Part shown: piece after piece, positions 1 to 9,748 of the stretch | How positions within the stretch are numbered: position 1 is the stretch's first letter | Layout: every line of letters starts with the position of its first letter | Origin: Verrucosispora sioxanthis | GTDB taxonomy: Bacteria; Actinomycetota; Actinomycetes; Mycobacteriales; Micromonosporaceae | Length of the DNA stretch: 64,000 bases | Reading direction: 5' to 3' | NCBI RefSeq assembly: GCF_010560025.1 | Contig: NZ_SAIY01000005.1 | Span: 310,001 to 374,000, forward strand | The notes under the pieces: generated by a model | What the model was told of the DNA's origin: nothing | The model's database searches: none | What the model saw: only the letters and a program-made list of their open reading frames with translations | Position numbers and translations under genes: made by a program

Positions 1-1
1 C

Positions 2-1663
2 TACTGCGCGGACGAGGCGGCGGGCACGGTGTACGCGTTCGACGCGACGGGCCAGCTGACCGACACGATCCGGGGCCGGTGGGGCGGCCCGTTGGAGTTG
101 GAGGTGCGGGAGAACTACCTGTTCATCAACGCGCCGGAGGCGGCGACCGCGCGGGTGGTCGACGACTCGCACCAGGTGCGGGAGGTCGACAAGTACGCCA
201 ACGACGTGCTCGGTGGTGATCCGCCGCCGGAGCCCCCGCCGCCGCCTCCGCCGCCGAAGAAGCCTCAGGTGAGCAAGCCGGGAGCGCCGCGTAACGTCAC
301 GGCGGCGGCCGGCGACGCGCGGGCCAGGGTGAGTTGGCGGCCGGCGGCGGCCAACGGTGCCGAGATCATCCGGTACGTGGTGGAGGGCGCCGGGCAGCGG
401 TTGGAGGTGGGCGCGAACCAGCGGTCGGTGGAGGTCACCGAGCTGACCAATGGTGAGACGTACCGCTTCTCGGTGCACGCGGTGAACGCGAAGGGCGCGG
501 GTCCGGCCCGGAGCAGCAACCCGGTGACGCCGACCGCGGAGGTGCCGGACGCACCGACCGAGGTGACCGCCGAGGCGCGGGCGGACGGCACGGTGGTGGT
601 GAGCTGGCCGGAGGCGAACGGTCAGGGCAACACGATCGCCCGGTACGCGGTGTCGGCGACCTCGGCGGGCACGAACGCGCCGGTGGGTGAGGCGACCGGC
701 ACCGAGCTGGTGGTGAAGGCCGGTGAGCTGGAGTACGGCACGCAGTACGCGTTCACCGTCGTCTCGGTCAACGACAAGGGCGCGGCGTCGCAGGCGTCGC
801 CGGTGAGCAACACGGTGGTGCCGTTCACGGTTCCCGGTGAGCCGTTGGAGTTGCGGGCGGGCACGGTGGCCGACCAGCCGGGGACGGTGGCGGTGCAGTG
901 GTCGCCGGCGGTGGCCAACGGGCGGCCGGTGACCGGGTACGTGGTCGAGGTGGGTGACAAGCGCAGCGAGGTCACCGACACCCGGGCGACCGTGGGTGGG
1001 CTCGGTGACGGTCAGAACGTCACGGTGCGGGTCCGCGCGGTCAACGAGGCCGGCGAAGGCGCTGAGGCGACGACGACGGCGCGTACGGTGGCCGCGCCTC
1101 GGGTGACGGTGACCGGGTCGTCGGCGACCGCGACGGCGGCGACGGTGGCGTTCACCGTCGACGCCGGTGGCGGTGAGGCCAGTTGTACGCTGTCCCGGTC
1201 GGGTCAGCCGGCGAAGAGCGGCCCGTGTTCGAGCATCACGATGAGCGGGTTGGCCCCCGGCACCGGCTACACCTTCACGGTGACGGCGACGAACGCGGCC
1301 GGCAGCGGGACCGCCACCAGAGCGCAGCAGACCGACGCCCTGTACGGCATCGCCACCTGCAACAACGGCGACTCAGGCGCTGAAGCCACCTACTGCGACC
1401 GGGACCGTGACGGCCGCAACGGCAACGAGATCTTCTCGGTCGCTCGGCAGGACAACGACCGCCAGGTCGGCTGGGCGAAGCCCGGCACCCGGTTGAAGGC
1501 GCTTTGCAAGCAGCGAGGCGAAGAGGTGTACGCGTACATCTACAACAACGAGAAGCGCAGCACCTGGTGGGTGCAGGTCGACTACAGCGGACGCAACTAC
1601 ATCCCGTGGGCCTGGCTCAACCTGGAGGGCGGGGACGACATCAACGTCCTGCCCACCTGCTGA
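2..1663 (+). CDS. Fibronectin type III repeat protein, C-terminal part (5' truncated by window edge)
   Basis: The frame is open from the first bases, so the N-terminus lies outside the window; about 553 residues are visible. An opening region with beta-strand character is followed by a proline-rich hinge (a run of about ten Pro near residue 75), then three clear fibronectin type III domains (roughly residues 93-180, 181-277 and 278-364) and a fourth, degenerate one (about 366-450). FN3 signatures such as PGAPRNV, the YVVE/YAVS strands and NGETYRFSVHAVN are visible. The last 100 residues form a separate Cys- and Trp-containing module (CNNGDSG, STWWVQVDYSGRNYIPWAWL) that looks SH3-like. The role is probably extracellular or envelope-associated binding. 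The MoxR gene starts 25 bases downstream, so the protein likely heads a MoxR/DUF58/transglutaminase-like operon. No catalytic motif is seen. Confidence 0.75.
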   Translation, partial: YCADEAAGTVYAFDATGQLTDTIRGRWGGPLELEVRENYLFINAPEAATARVVDDSHQVREVDKYANDVLGGDPPPEPPPPPPPPKKPQVSKPGAPRNVTAAAGDARARVSWRPAAANGAEIIRYVVEGAGQRLEVGANQRSVEVTELTNGETYRFSVHAVNAKGAGPARSSNPVTPTAEVPDAPTEVTAEARADGTVVVSWPEANGQGNTIARYAVSATSAGTNAPVGEATGTELVVKAGELEYGTQYAFTVVSVNDKGAASQASPVSNTVVPFTVPGEPLELRAGTVADQPGTVAVQWSPAVANGRPVTGYVVEVGDKRSEVTDTRATVGGLGDGQNVTVRVRAVNEAGEGAEATTTARTVAAPRVTVTGSSATATAATVAFTVDAGGGEASCTLSRSGQPAKSGPCSSITMSGLAPGTGYTFTVTATNAAGSGTATRAQQTDALYGIATCNNGDSGAEATYCDRDRDGRNGNEIFSVARQDNDRQVGWAKPGTRLKALCKQRGEEVYAYIYNNEKRSTWWVQVDYSGRNYIPWAWLNLEGGDDINVLPTC

Positions 1664-1688
1664 TTCACCCCAGGCGAGGAGCACCACC

Positions 1689-2684
1689 GTGAACAGCCAG
1701 GAACCGCTCACCCAGCAGGAGGTGCAGGGCTTCGCCGCCCTGGCCGCCCGGCTGGCCGAGAACGTGAACACGGTGGTGCTCGGCAAACCGCAGGTGGTGC
1801 GGCTGGCGTTCACCGCGTTGTTCGCCCAGGGGCACGTGCTGCTGGAGGACGTGCCCGGGGTGGGCAAGACGACGCTGGCCCGGGCGATCGCGGCGACGGT
1901 GAAGGGGCAATGGCGGCGGATCCAGTTCACGCCGGACCTGCTGCCCTCCGACGTGTCCGGGGTGACCATCTTCAACCAGGCCACCCGGGGCTTCGAGTTC
2001 CACCCTGGCCCGGTCTTCGCCAACATCGTCATCGCCGACGAGATCAACCGGGCGTCGCCGAAGACGCAGTCGGCGCTGCTGGAGGTGATGGAGGAGCGGA
2101 CGGTCACCGTCGACGGGGTGCGGCATCCGGTGCCGCAGCCGTTCCTGGTGGTGGCCACCCAGAACCCGGTGGAGATGGACGGCACGTACCGGCTGCCCGA
2201 GGCGCAACTGGACCGGTTCCTGGTGAAGTTGTCGGTGGGGTATCCGGACGAGTCGGTGGAGGTGGAGGTGCTGCGCGGGGCGACGGTCCGCTCCCCCGAG
2301 GCGCTCGCGGCGGTGACCGACACCGCCACCGTCGGCGAGATGGTCCGGATGGCCCGGCGGGTGCACATCGCCGAGCCGCTGTACGCGTACGCGGTGCGGC
2401 TGGCGGCGGCGACCCGCACCCATCCGCAGGTCCGCGTCGGGGTCAGTCCACGTGGGGTGATCGCGTTGACCCGGGCGGCGTGCGCGTACGCGTTGATCGA
2501 CGGGCGGGGCTGGATCATGCCGGAGGACTTGAAGACCCTCACCGAGCCGGTCTTCGCGCACCGGCTGCTGCTCACTCCGGACGCCCAGGTGCGCGGGGTG
2601 ACCGCCGCGGACGTGTTGCGGCAGGCGGTCGCCTCGGTGCCGGTGCCGCTGCCGTCGGGCCAGCCGGCCCCGGCGCACCCCTGA
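1689..2684 (+). CDS. MoxR family AAA+ ATPase
   Basis: The product has 331 residues, normal for the family. Walker A is GVGKTT with Lys60, Walker B is IVIADEIN with Asp117/Glu118, sensor 1 lies in ATQNPVE (about 156-162), and an arginine-finger region follows QLDRF near 176. The C-terminal lid helices run from about 230. MoxR ATPases act as cytoplasmic chaperones that use ATP to assemble or activate partner complexes, usually those encoded beside them. The GTG start has a GAGGAG-type ribosome binding site (AGGCGAGGAG) about 10 bases upstream. The gene sits between the FN3 protein and a DUF58 gene 14 bases downstream, the usual MoxR-DUF58-TgpA order, so co-transcription is likely. Confidence 0.93.
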   Translation: MNSQEPLTQQEVQGFAALAARLAENVNTVVLGKPQVVRLAFTALFAQGHVLLEDVPGVGKTTLARAIAATVKGQWRRIQFTPDLLPSDVSGVTIFNQATRGFEFHPGPVFANIVIADEINRASPKTQSALLEVMEERTVTVDGVRHPVPQPFLVVATQNPVEMDGTYRLPEAQLDRFLVKLSVGYPDESVEVEVLRGATVRSPEALAAVTDTATVGEMVRMARRVHIAEPLYAYAVRLAAATRTHPQVRVGVSPRGVIALTRAACAYALIDGRGWIMPEDLKTLTEPVFAHRLLLTPDAQVRGVTAADVLRQAVASVPVPLPSGQPAPAHP

Positions 2685-2698
2685 CCGGCGAGCCTGTC

Positions 2699-3909
2699 GT
2701 GGGGATCACCGCCCGGGGCATCGGTCTGCTCGTGGCGGCCGTGCTGCTGCTGGGGGCGGGTTTTCGGTTCGGGTACCCGGAGTTGACGCTGCTCGGCGCG
2801 GCAGCCGGCGTCGCCCTGGCGGTCGCTGTGGTCGCGGCGGCCCGGCGGCCCCGGCTGTTGGTGTCCCGACAGGCCGACCCGGACCGGGTGGCCCGGGGCG
2901 AGCCGGCGGCGATGACGTTGACCGTCCGGAACGCGGGGAGGGTGCCGGCGGCGAGCATGCTGGCCACCGACCGCTGCGGTGACCGGGTGGTGCCGGTGCC
3001 GGTGCTGCGGTTGCGGCCCGGCGCGGACACCACGGTCAGCTACCCGGTGCCGACGAGCCGGCGTGGGGTGGTGCCGGTCGGGCCGCTGCGGGTGGTCCGC
3101 CGCGACCCGCTCGGCCTGGTGGTGCTGGCCCGCTCCTACGGCGACGTCGTGCTGGTGTGGGTGCACCCGCGTGTCCATCCGCTGCGGGCGGTGCCGACCG
3201 GTGCGGGACGCAGTCTCGACGGGCGGGTCGACGCGGTGCCGCACGGTTCGATCACCTTCGACTCGCTGCGGGAGTACGTCGTCGGTGACGAGTTGCGTCG
3301 GGTGCACTGGCGTACCAGCGCCCGGGTGGGTGAGCTGATGGTGCGGGAGAACGTGGACACCAGCCTGCCCCGGATCGTGGTGCTGCTGGACAACCGGGCG
3401 CTCGCGCATCCGGACCGGGTCGGCGGGGTGGCGGAGTCGTTCGAGTCGGCCTGCGAGGCGGCGGCGTCGGTGGTCACCGCCGCGGTCCGCGAGGATCTGC
3501 CGGTGGTGCTGCTGTTCGTCGCCGCCGAGGACACGTCCGCCGGACCGGGCGACGGCGGTACGGGCGGCGGGTCCGGTGACGTCGTGGCCGGCGACGGGTC
3601 GGGTTCCGGTCCTACGGGACCGTTGGACCGGTTGGCGGCGGTGACGCTCACCGGCGAGGGCACGTTGGAGGCGGCGGCGGCGCGGCTGCGGCGCGACCGG
3701 CTCGGCGACACTCTGGTCGTGCTCACCGGACCGGGCGCGACCGACGATCTGGGGGCATGTGGGCGCGCGCGCGGCGCGTACCCGTCGGTGGTGGTCGGGA
3801 TCTTCGGGGCGGCGGAGCCGACGCCGCCGGGTGCGGCCGGGCTGGTCGTCGTCGACGCGGCCGACGGGCGGCCTTCGCCGCCGAGTGGGACGGGGTACGC
3901 CGGTGGTGA
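2699..3909 (+). CDS. DUF58 domain-containing protein, frameshift close to the C-terminus
   Basis: The GTG start gives two hydrophobic N-terminal segments (about residues 5-45), a beta-rich CARDB-like region, and then the DUF58/vWA-like core with the diagnostic block LREYVVGDELRRVHWR and TSARVGELMVREN. A Gly-rich linker follows (GDGGTGGGSGDV). DUF58 proteins are membrane partners of MoxR ATPases; their biochemical role is not defined. The frame must change at about 3866-3872 (a missing base in GGGCGGCC) to give the family-typical ending FAAEWDGVRRW and stop at TGA 3907-3909, which overlaps the GTG start of the next gene. The observed length of 1211 nt needs exactly one more base. Without the correction the frame runs on through low-complexity sequence to 4219. 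Confidence 0.8.
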
Positions 3910-6184
3910 GGCTGCTGCGGGCGGTGGCGGTGCCGGCGACGCTCGTCGTGCTGGTCACGCTGGCCGGGGTGGTGCTCGGCCGGGTGTACGCGGGGTCGCT
4001 GCTGACGATGCTGGTGGCCGGCGCGGCGGTCGGGTCGGTGCTGGTCAGCGTCGTGACCCGGCGGCTGCCGTCCTGGCTGGTCGCGCCGGTGTCGGTGCTG
4101 GCCATGCTCGGGTGGACGGCGGTCTGCCTGCGGGTGGCCGCGACCGACCGCGCAGCTGCCGGGCGGGTTCGTCGAGGTGGCCGGCGACGCCGCCGGTAAC
4201 GCGATTCCCCGGCTGTTGACCGCGATGATCCCGGTGCAGGCCACGCCGGACACGGTCCTGCTGCCGGTGGTCGCCGCCTGGCTGGCCGGGCTGGCCGGCG
4301 CGGAGGTGGCGCTGCGGGCCGGGCGGGTGCTGCTGGGTTACCTGCCGCCGGTGCTGCTGCACGCCGGTGCGGTGTACGTGGTCGGACCCAACGCGGGCCG
4401 GCGATCGGCGCGACGGTGGCGGTGGTGGTGACGGCGGCGCTCGGGTTGGCCGTGTCGTCCCGGCCCCGGACGGCGACCCGGTCGACGGGCTTTCCCCGGT
4501 GGTCCGGTCCGGGCTACGGGCCCGGCTGGCGGTGGCCTCGGCCGCCGGTACGGCGGTGGTGGTGGCGCTTGCCGCGCTGCTCGGCCCGGCGGTGGCCGCC
4601 CTGGTGGAGACCCGACCGGTGGATCCACGGCGCTACGTGCAGCCGCCGCAGGTGGAGACGCTCGACGAGAACCCGCTGATCCGGATCTCCGGTTGGGCGT
4701 TGAATCCGGAGCAGGAACTGTTCCAGGTGGCGACCGACCTTCCCGGCGGCACCGGCCCGACGGACCCGGCCGAGGGTGCCGCGACGGACAGCGTCGGGGT
4801 GCGGATCCGGCTGGCCGTGCTCAGCGACTACGACGGGGTCACCTGGCGGGTGGGCGCGACCTACCGCAACGCCGGCCGGATCCTGCCCACCACCGAACCG
4901 GCGCCGTACGCCACGGTCGAGACCGTACGGCAGGAGATCACCGTCGGTGACCTCAGTGGACGGCTGCTGCCCGCGGTGCCCACCCCGCGGGAGGTCAGTG
5001 GTGCCCGGGTCGCCTACGACCTGGGCACCGGCACGCTGATCCGCCCCGACGGTCTCACCCCGGGTCTGCGTTACACGGTCACCTCGGCCCGGGAGCGCCC
5101 GGACAACAATCTGCTGGCCACCGCGAACACCCCGGCCGGTGACGCGGTGGCCCGGGTGCTGCACGTCCCCGACGGGGCACCCGAGCAGTTGCGGCGGCTG
5201 GCCACCCAGTTGGCTGAGGAGAACGGCGCTCCGTACGCGCGGGCGGCGGCGATCGAGCAGTGGCTGGCCGAGCATTACCGGCTGGTCGCCGACGCGCCGA
5301 GCGGCCACGCCTACCCGAATCTGGCGTTCTTCCTGTTCGGGCCGCGCAACGGCGGCGGGCAGCGCGGCACGTCCGAACAGTTCGCGGCGTCGTTCGCGGT
5401 GCTGGGTCGGCTGGCCGGGCTACCGACCCGGGTGGTGGTCGGGTTCGCCGCCCCCGGGTCGGGTCCGGTGCGGGCCGCCGACGCGTACGCCTGGCCGGAG
5501 GTGCTCTTCGACGGTCTCGGCTGGGTGTCGTTCGACCCGCTGCCCCGGCCGGATGAGGAGCCCCGGCCGGTGGAGGAGGACTTCCGCCCGCAGCCGGAGG
5601 ACCCGCCACCGTCGGAGCAGCCGGAGCCCACCCTGGAGCCGACCGCGTCGCCACCGGCGCAGGCCGCGCCCGGCGGACCCGCCGACGACAGCGGCGTGCC
5701 GACGCCGGTGCTTGTCGGTGGCACCGGCGGTGGTCTGCTGCTCGTCGTGGTGGCGTTGCTGGTGACGCTGGCCGGGCTGCGCCGGGCACAGACCCGGGCC
5801 CGACTGCGCCGGGGCGACCCCGGCCACCGCATCGCCGGCGCCTGGCGGGAGCTGACCGACACGCTGCGACTGGCCGGTCGGCCGGTCGCCGCGGACCTGT
5901 CCGCCACCGAGGTCGCCACCGTGGCCCGCGCCACCTTGACCGAAGCGATCCGTCGGGACGCCACCACCTCGGGTGCGCCCGATCCCGGTGCCACTGCCGC
6001 TGTCGACGACCTGGCCAGGTTGATCAACCAGGTCGGTTTCGCACCCGGCGCGGCCTCATCGGAGCAGGCCGGGACGGCAGCCGAGGCGGCCACCACCTAC
6101 AGCCGCGCGCTGCGCGCCACTCTCCCCCGCTGGCGTCGCTTGCTCTGGTCCGTGCACCCCGGCCCACTCCGTTGGCCCCGCTGA
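3903..6184 (+). pseudogene. Transglutaminase-like (TgpA-type) membrane protein, interrupted by three frameshifts
   Basis: The start is GTG 3903 or 3906 (the latter overlaps the DUF58 stop as GTGA). About five hydrophobic segments lie in the first 220 residues, then a periplasmic transglutaminase-like core (about 4900-5560), a Pro/Glu-rich linker, a last membrane segment (about 5700-5770) and a cytoplasmic DUF4129-type tail. To follow the protein, the reading frame must change at about 4143-4153 (one extra base), 4394-4401 (one missing) and 4461-4468 (one missing). The net change of one base makes 2282 nt a multiple of three, giving about 760 residues. In the core, the positions normally held by catalytic Cys and His are Ser (GTSEQFAASF) and Tyr (DAYAWPEV), so the fold is probably non-enzymatic even if the frame is intact. 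Sequencing error is likely for the indels. Confidence 0.75.
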
Positions 6185-6214
6185 CCCACCACCCGCCACC
6201 GACCTACCCCGCCG

Positions 6215-6285
6215 CGATCATGCAGTTGTGGCACCTGACAATTCGGCCTGTTGGGGACCTTTCCGGTGACCCAACTGCATGATCG
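6215..6285. repeat. Intergenic inverted repeat (14-bp perfect arms)
   Basis: The arm CGATCATGCAGTTG (6215-6228) is repeated exactly in reverse complement at 6272-6285, with 43 bases between. It lies between the convergent ends of the transglutaminase-like gene (6184) and the SDR gene (6307). It could be a bidirectional terminator or a REP-like element; three other convergent or tandem gaps in this window carry comparable long hairpins. Confidence 0.7.
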
Positions 6286-6306
6286 ACGCGAGTGGGGGTG
6301 GGGGTG

Positions 6307-7100
6307 TTAGGGGGTGGTTAGGCGGCGGACGAGTTTGCGGAGGCCGGACTGCCAGCCGTCGGGGTCCTCGGCGCGGCGGCGGGCGTAGTCGGCCACCTCC
6401 GGGTGCGGCAGGATCAGGAAGCGTTCCTCCGCCATTCCCGCGACCGCTGCCGCGGCCACGGCGTCCGGGCTGAGCACCGCGCCGGAGGACGCGATGACTC
6501 GGGCACCCAGGTGCCCGGCGGCCAGTCCGTCGGCCAGCATCGGGGTGTCGACTCCCTGCGGGCACAACGCGCTGACCCGGATGCCCCGGTCGCGGTAGGT
6601 CACCGACAGCCATTCGGCGAATCCCACGGCGGCGTGCTTAGTGGTGGTGTACGCGGCGTCGCCGACGGCGGTCAGCACGCCCGCCGCCGAGCAGGTGTGC
6701 AGCAGGTAACCACTACCCCGGGCGAGCATCGCCGGCAGCACCGCCCGGGCGGCGTACACGTGGGCGAGCACGTTGACCCGCCAGGACCGTTCCCAGCCGG
6801 TGTCGTCGACCTCCACTCCCCCGCCGGTGCTGACTCCGGCGTTGGCGCAGAACACGTCGATCCGGCCGTGGCGACGTTCGGTGTCGGCGACCAGGGCGCG
6901 TACCTGTTCCTCGTCGGTGACGTCGACCGCGACCCCACGGGCCAGCGGGCCCACGGCGGCGGCGACCGCCTCGGCGGCGGCACCGTCCAGGTCGGCCAGG
7001 ACCAGCGCGGCGGCACCTTCGGCGGCGAACCGCCGGGCCAGTGCCGCACCGATCCCCCGGCCCCGCCGGTGATCACCGCTACCCGGTCGGTGAGGTTCAC
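6307..7100 (-). pseudogene. Short-chain dehydrogenase/reductase, interrupted by one frameshift
   Basis: The GTG start (7098-7100) overlaps the stop of the upstream LLM oxidoreductase as GTGA, so the two are translationally coupled. The N-terminus reads NLTDRVAVITGG; then the frame breaks in a run of five C at 7054-7058, where one base is missing. After that follow a Rossmann second strand (LVLADLD), the NAG motif in FCANAGVS, the catalytic Ser region HTCSAAGV and Tyr-Lys in AYTTTKHA. The corrected length is 264 residues, normal for a classical SDR. The substrate is unknown. The LLM-SDR pairing suggests a redox operon acting on a small alcohol, ketone or xenobiotic. A base-calling indel in the homopolymer is the simplest cause. 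Confidence 0.8.
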
Positions 7101-8090
7101 GCCGCCTCCTTCGCGTCGCGGCCGAGCCGGGCGAACAGCGTGGTCAGGGCCGCCGGGTCGGCGGCGGTGGCCTCCGGGGTGGGCAGCAACGCCAGCACCG
7201 GTACGTCCACCCCGGCGTCGACGTACCGGTTCACCTGTGCCCGGCACTGCTCGGGTGAGCCGTGCAGGATCAACGCGTCGACCACCTCGTCCGGGATCGC
7301 GGCCAGGGCGACGCGGCGGTCGCCGGCCGCCCACGCCGCCCACATGCCGGCGAGGGCCTCCTGCCGGCCGAGCCAGCGGTGGAACTCCGCGTACGCGGGT
7401 ACGGTCAGGTAGCTGGTGATCATCCGCCGGCCGAGGGTGCGGGCGTACCCGGCGTCCTCCGTGGGACAGACGAAGATCCGGGCGACCACCTCGAACTGCG
7501 TCCGTCGTCGCCCCAGCTCGGCCACCGCCCGGGGCACGTCGGTGGCGGCGAGCCAGTTGAGGATCACTCCGTCGGCCTCGGCGGCGGCCAGCCGCAGCAT
7601 GCCGGGACGCAGCGCGGCCAGCAGCAGCGGCGGCGGCACCGCCGGCGGCCGTTCCAGGTGAACCGGCGGACGGCGAAGGTGAAGGCACCGTCGACGGTCC
7701 CCCGCGCAGCGCCGCCCGCAGAAAACGCAGCACGTCCCGGGTGCGCCGGAACGGTTCGGTGAACTCCACGGCGTTCCAGTCGGAGACCACCACCGGTGAC
7801 GACGCGCCGATGCCGAGGGCGAACCGGCCGGGGGCGGCGTCGGCGAGCGCGGCGGCGCTCATCGCCAGCAGGCCGGGTCCGCGGGTGAACGCCGGGGTGA
7901 TCGTGGTGCCCAGCCGCAGCCCGGGTTGCCAGGCGGCGGCCAGCGTCAGCGGGGTGAACGCGTCGGCCCCGTTGACCTCGGAGGACCAGACGTCGGTGAA
8001 GCCGGCGTCGGCGAGGGCCGCGTACACCGCGGCGTGGTCAGCGAGCGGGATCCCGCCCATCGGCACCGTCATTGCCCATCGCGTCGTCAT
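7097..8090 (-). pseudogene. LLM-class (F420-dependent type) flavin oxidoreductase, two frameshifts
   Basis: The N-terminal half (MTTRWAMTVPMGGIP to about residue 130) carries a luciferase-like TIM barrel with GRFALGIGAS; the C-terminal half resumes at PPLLLAALRPGMLRLAAAEADG and ends with PEQCRAQVNRYVDAGVD, both typical of LLM oxidoreductases. Two single-base gaps separate the parts: one in the C run at 7699-7703 and one near 7658-7662; a short stretch between them is in a third frame and encodes TVDGAFTFAVRR. Adding two bases gives 331 residues. The enzyme would use F420H2 or FMN; the substrate is unknown. It is divergent from the DUF1028 gene, 83 bases away, and overlaps the downstream SDR by four bases. 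Confidence 0.8.
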
Positions 8091-8160
8091 CGGTCGATGG
8101 TGCCCGGCCCGGCCTCGTCGGGCAAGGTCATGGCGACGGTCGCAGGACCGTCACCAGCGC

Positions 8161-8166
8161 TAACCT
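8161..8166 (+). promoter_or_regulatory. Candidate -10 element of a leaderless promoter
   Basis: TAACCT lies seven bases before the GTG start at 8174, the spacing expected when transcription begins at the start codon. No convincing ribosome binding site precedes that GTG. Confidence 0.45.
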
Positions 8167-8173
8167 GTCCAGC

Positions 8174-9034
8174 GTGACCTTCTCCCTGGTGGCCCGTTCC
8201 GACGACGGCCGACTGCACGGCGTCGTCGTGGCGAGCCGGTTCCTGGCCGCCGGCGCCCTGGTGCCGGGTGCCGCGGCCGAGGTCGGCGCGATCGCCACCC
8301 AGGCGCACGTGAACCTCGCCTACCGGCCGCAGGGGTTGGCGCTGCTGCGGACCGGCGTGGCCGCCGCCGGGGTGGTCGCCGGCCTGGTCGCCGCCGACCC
8401 GGAACGCGATCACCGGCAGGTCGGTGTGGTCGCCGCCACCGGGCCGGGTGCCACCTGGACCGGTCCACTGCCGTGGGTGGGCCGGTGGGCAGGCCGGCGA
8501 CGGCTGGGCGGCGCAGGGCAACATCCTCACCGGCCCGCAGGTCGTCGACGGCTGCGCGACGCCTGGCTGACCGGTACCGACCTGCCGTTCGCGCAGCGGC
8601 TGCTCGCGGCGCTGCGGGCCGGCGAGGCCGCCGGAGGTGACCGGCGTGGCCGGCAGAGCGCGGGGCCGCTGGTGGTGCGCCGTGGCGGCGGATACGGCGG
8701 TACCGGCGACACCATGATCGACCTGCGGGTCGACGACCATCCCGACCCGATCACCGAACTCGACCGGCTGCTCGCGGTGCACACCCTGCTGTTCAGCCGG
8801 CCCGATCCGGCGACCCTGCTGGAGCTGACCGGTGCGTTGGCCACCGAGGTCGCCGGCCTGCTGACCGCGCTCGGGTATCCGGCCGACCCGGCGGAGCCCG
8901 AGGACGCGTTGGTCGCCTGGGCCGGGTTGGAGAACCTGGAGGAGCGGCTGGCGCCCGGTCGGATCGACCCGGTGGTCCTGGCCCACCTGCGGGCCGCCGT
9001 TCCGCACGTGCCGGCGCCGCGCACCGCCGCCTGA
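8174..9034 (+). CDS. DUF1028 domain-containing protein with a locally scrambled segment
   Basis: The start FSLVARSDDGRLHGV and AAEVGAIATQAHVNLAYRPQGL are diagnostic of DUF1028, an Ntn-hydrolase-like fold of uncertain function that is often next to amidohydrolase or peptide-degradation genes. The C-terminal block (VVRRGGGYGGTGDTMIDLRVDDH, split here into shorter known words GGGYGG and IDLRVDDH) is also typical, followed by a helical tail. Between about 8463 and 8556 the encoded residues are unlike the family, while the next frame reads GDGWAAQGNILTGPQVVDG, the expected family sequence. One extra base at the front and one missing base at the end therefore cancel. The open frame stays 286 residues long. 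The start is GTG 8174, not the further upstream ATG at 8072. Confidence 0.8.
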   Translation: MTFSLVARSDDGRLHGVVVASRFLAAGALVPGAAAEVGAIATQAHVNLAYRPQGLALLRTGVAAAGVVAGLVAADPERDHRQVGVVAATGPGATWTGPLPWVGRWAGRRRLGGAGQHPHRPAGRRRLRDAWLTGTDLPFAQRLLAALRAGEAAGGDRRGRQSAGPLVVRRGGGYGGTGDTMIDLRVDDHPDPITELDRLLAVHTLLFSRPDPATLLELTGALATEVAGLLTALGYPADPAEPEDALVAWAGLENLEERLAPGRIDPVVLAHLRAAVPHVPAPRTAA

Positions 9035-9058
9035 CAGTGAGGCCGTGGTCGGCTCCGG

Positions 9059-9744
9059 TCAGCCGCCGAAGGCGAGCAGCTGGATGCCGGCGGCGTCGAG
9101 GGCCTGCTGCTCGGCGCGGTTGCGCGGGCTGCGGCCGGTGGCCTTGCCGATCAGAGTCAGCTGGTCCAGCCGAGGTCCGGCGGTAGGGCGTGCCCGCCGG
9201 TGAGCAGGTCGGCGATCACCCGGGCGGCGGTCGGGGTCAGCCACGGTGGCCGGTCCAGCGCCTCGGCCAGGTCGAGGCCGTGCACGCCGACCTCCACCAC
9301 CCGGGTACGCAGGAACTCGGTGACCGTCATCGCGTCGCCGTGCCGGGTGCGGACCACCCGGTCGGCGGGGTGGGCGTCGACGGCAGTGGTGGCCCGCCAG
9401 GCCCGGTCGAGTCCGTGGCGAGCACCCGCCGGCCCGGCCCGGCGCCGGTCCGGCGTCGTCCGCGGCGGCCTGGCCCTGGGCGGCGGCGATCCGGGCGGCG
9501 TTCACCGCCGGGAGGAACTTCGCCGCACCGAAGTAGCCGGCGGCGTCGACCTGGGCGGGACCGGCGCCGGGGCGGCCAGCATGTCGGCCAGCCGGCCGGC
9601 TCCGGTGCGCACGTGGGCCAGCAGGTCGGCCACCGTCCACGGCACACAGCGGGTCGGGCGGTCGAGGTCCGACCGGTCGAGGGTGCGTAGTACCGCGCCG
9701 AGCCGGTCGCACTCGTCGTGGAAGGCCGACCGTACGACGCCCAT
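9059..9744 (-). pseudogene. Maleylpyruvate isomerase-family (MDMPI, DinB-fold) protein, three frameshifts
   Basis: The N-terminus reads MGVVRSAFHDECDRL with CVPWTVADLLAHV, the hallmark of mycothiol-dependent maleylpyruvate isomerase N-domains (metal-binding His in AHV). Family sequence continues in different frames: GYFGAAKFLPAVNAAR, then MTVTEFLRTRVVEVGVHGLDL, then LTLIGKATGRSPRN and a normal ending. Frame changes fall near 9565-9575, 9420-9430 and 9160-9170. One inserted and two missing bases bring the 686 nt to 229 codons. Members of this family act on mycothiol conjugates or are uncharacterised metal-binding proteins. It lies four bases downstream of the PAP2 gene and is probably co-transcribed with it. 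Confidence 0.7.
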
Positions 9745-9748
9745 CCGC

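Noticed and set aside
1373..4105. A 910-codon minus-strand open frame across the MoxR/DUF58 region
   Set aside because: It is Arg/Pro/Gly/His-rich without any domain and lies opposite well-conserved MoxR and DUF58 sequence; long antisense frames are expected at this G+C content.
4143..4468. Programmed ribosomal frameshifting in the transglutaminase-like gene
   Set aside because: Three changes in both directions within 330 bases, no slippery heptamer or stimulatory structure evident, and many similar breaks in unrelated genes nearby.
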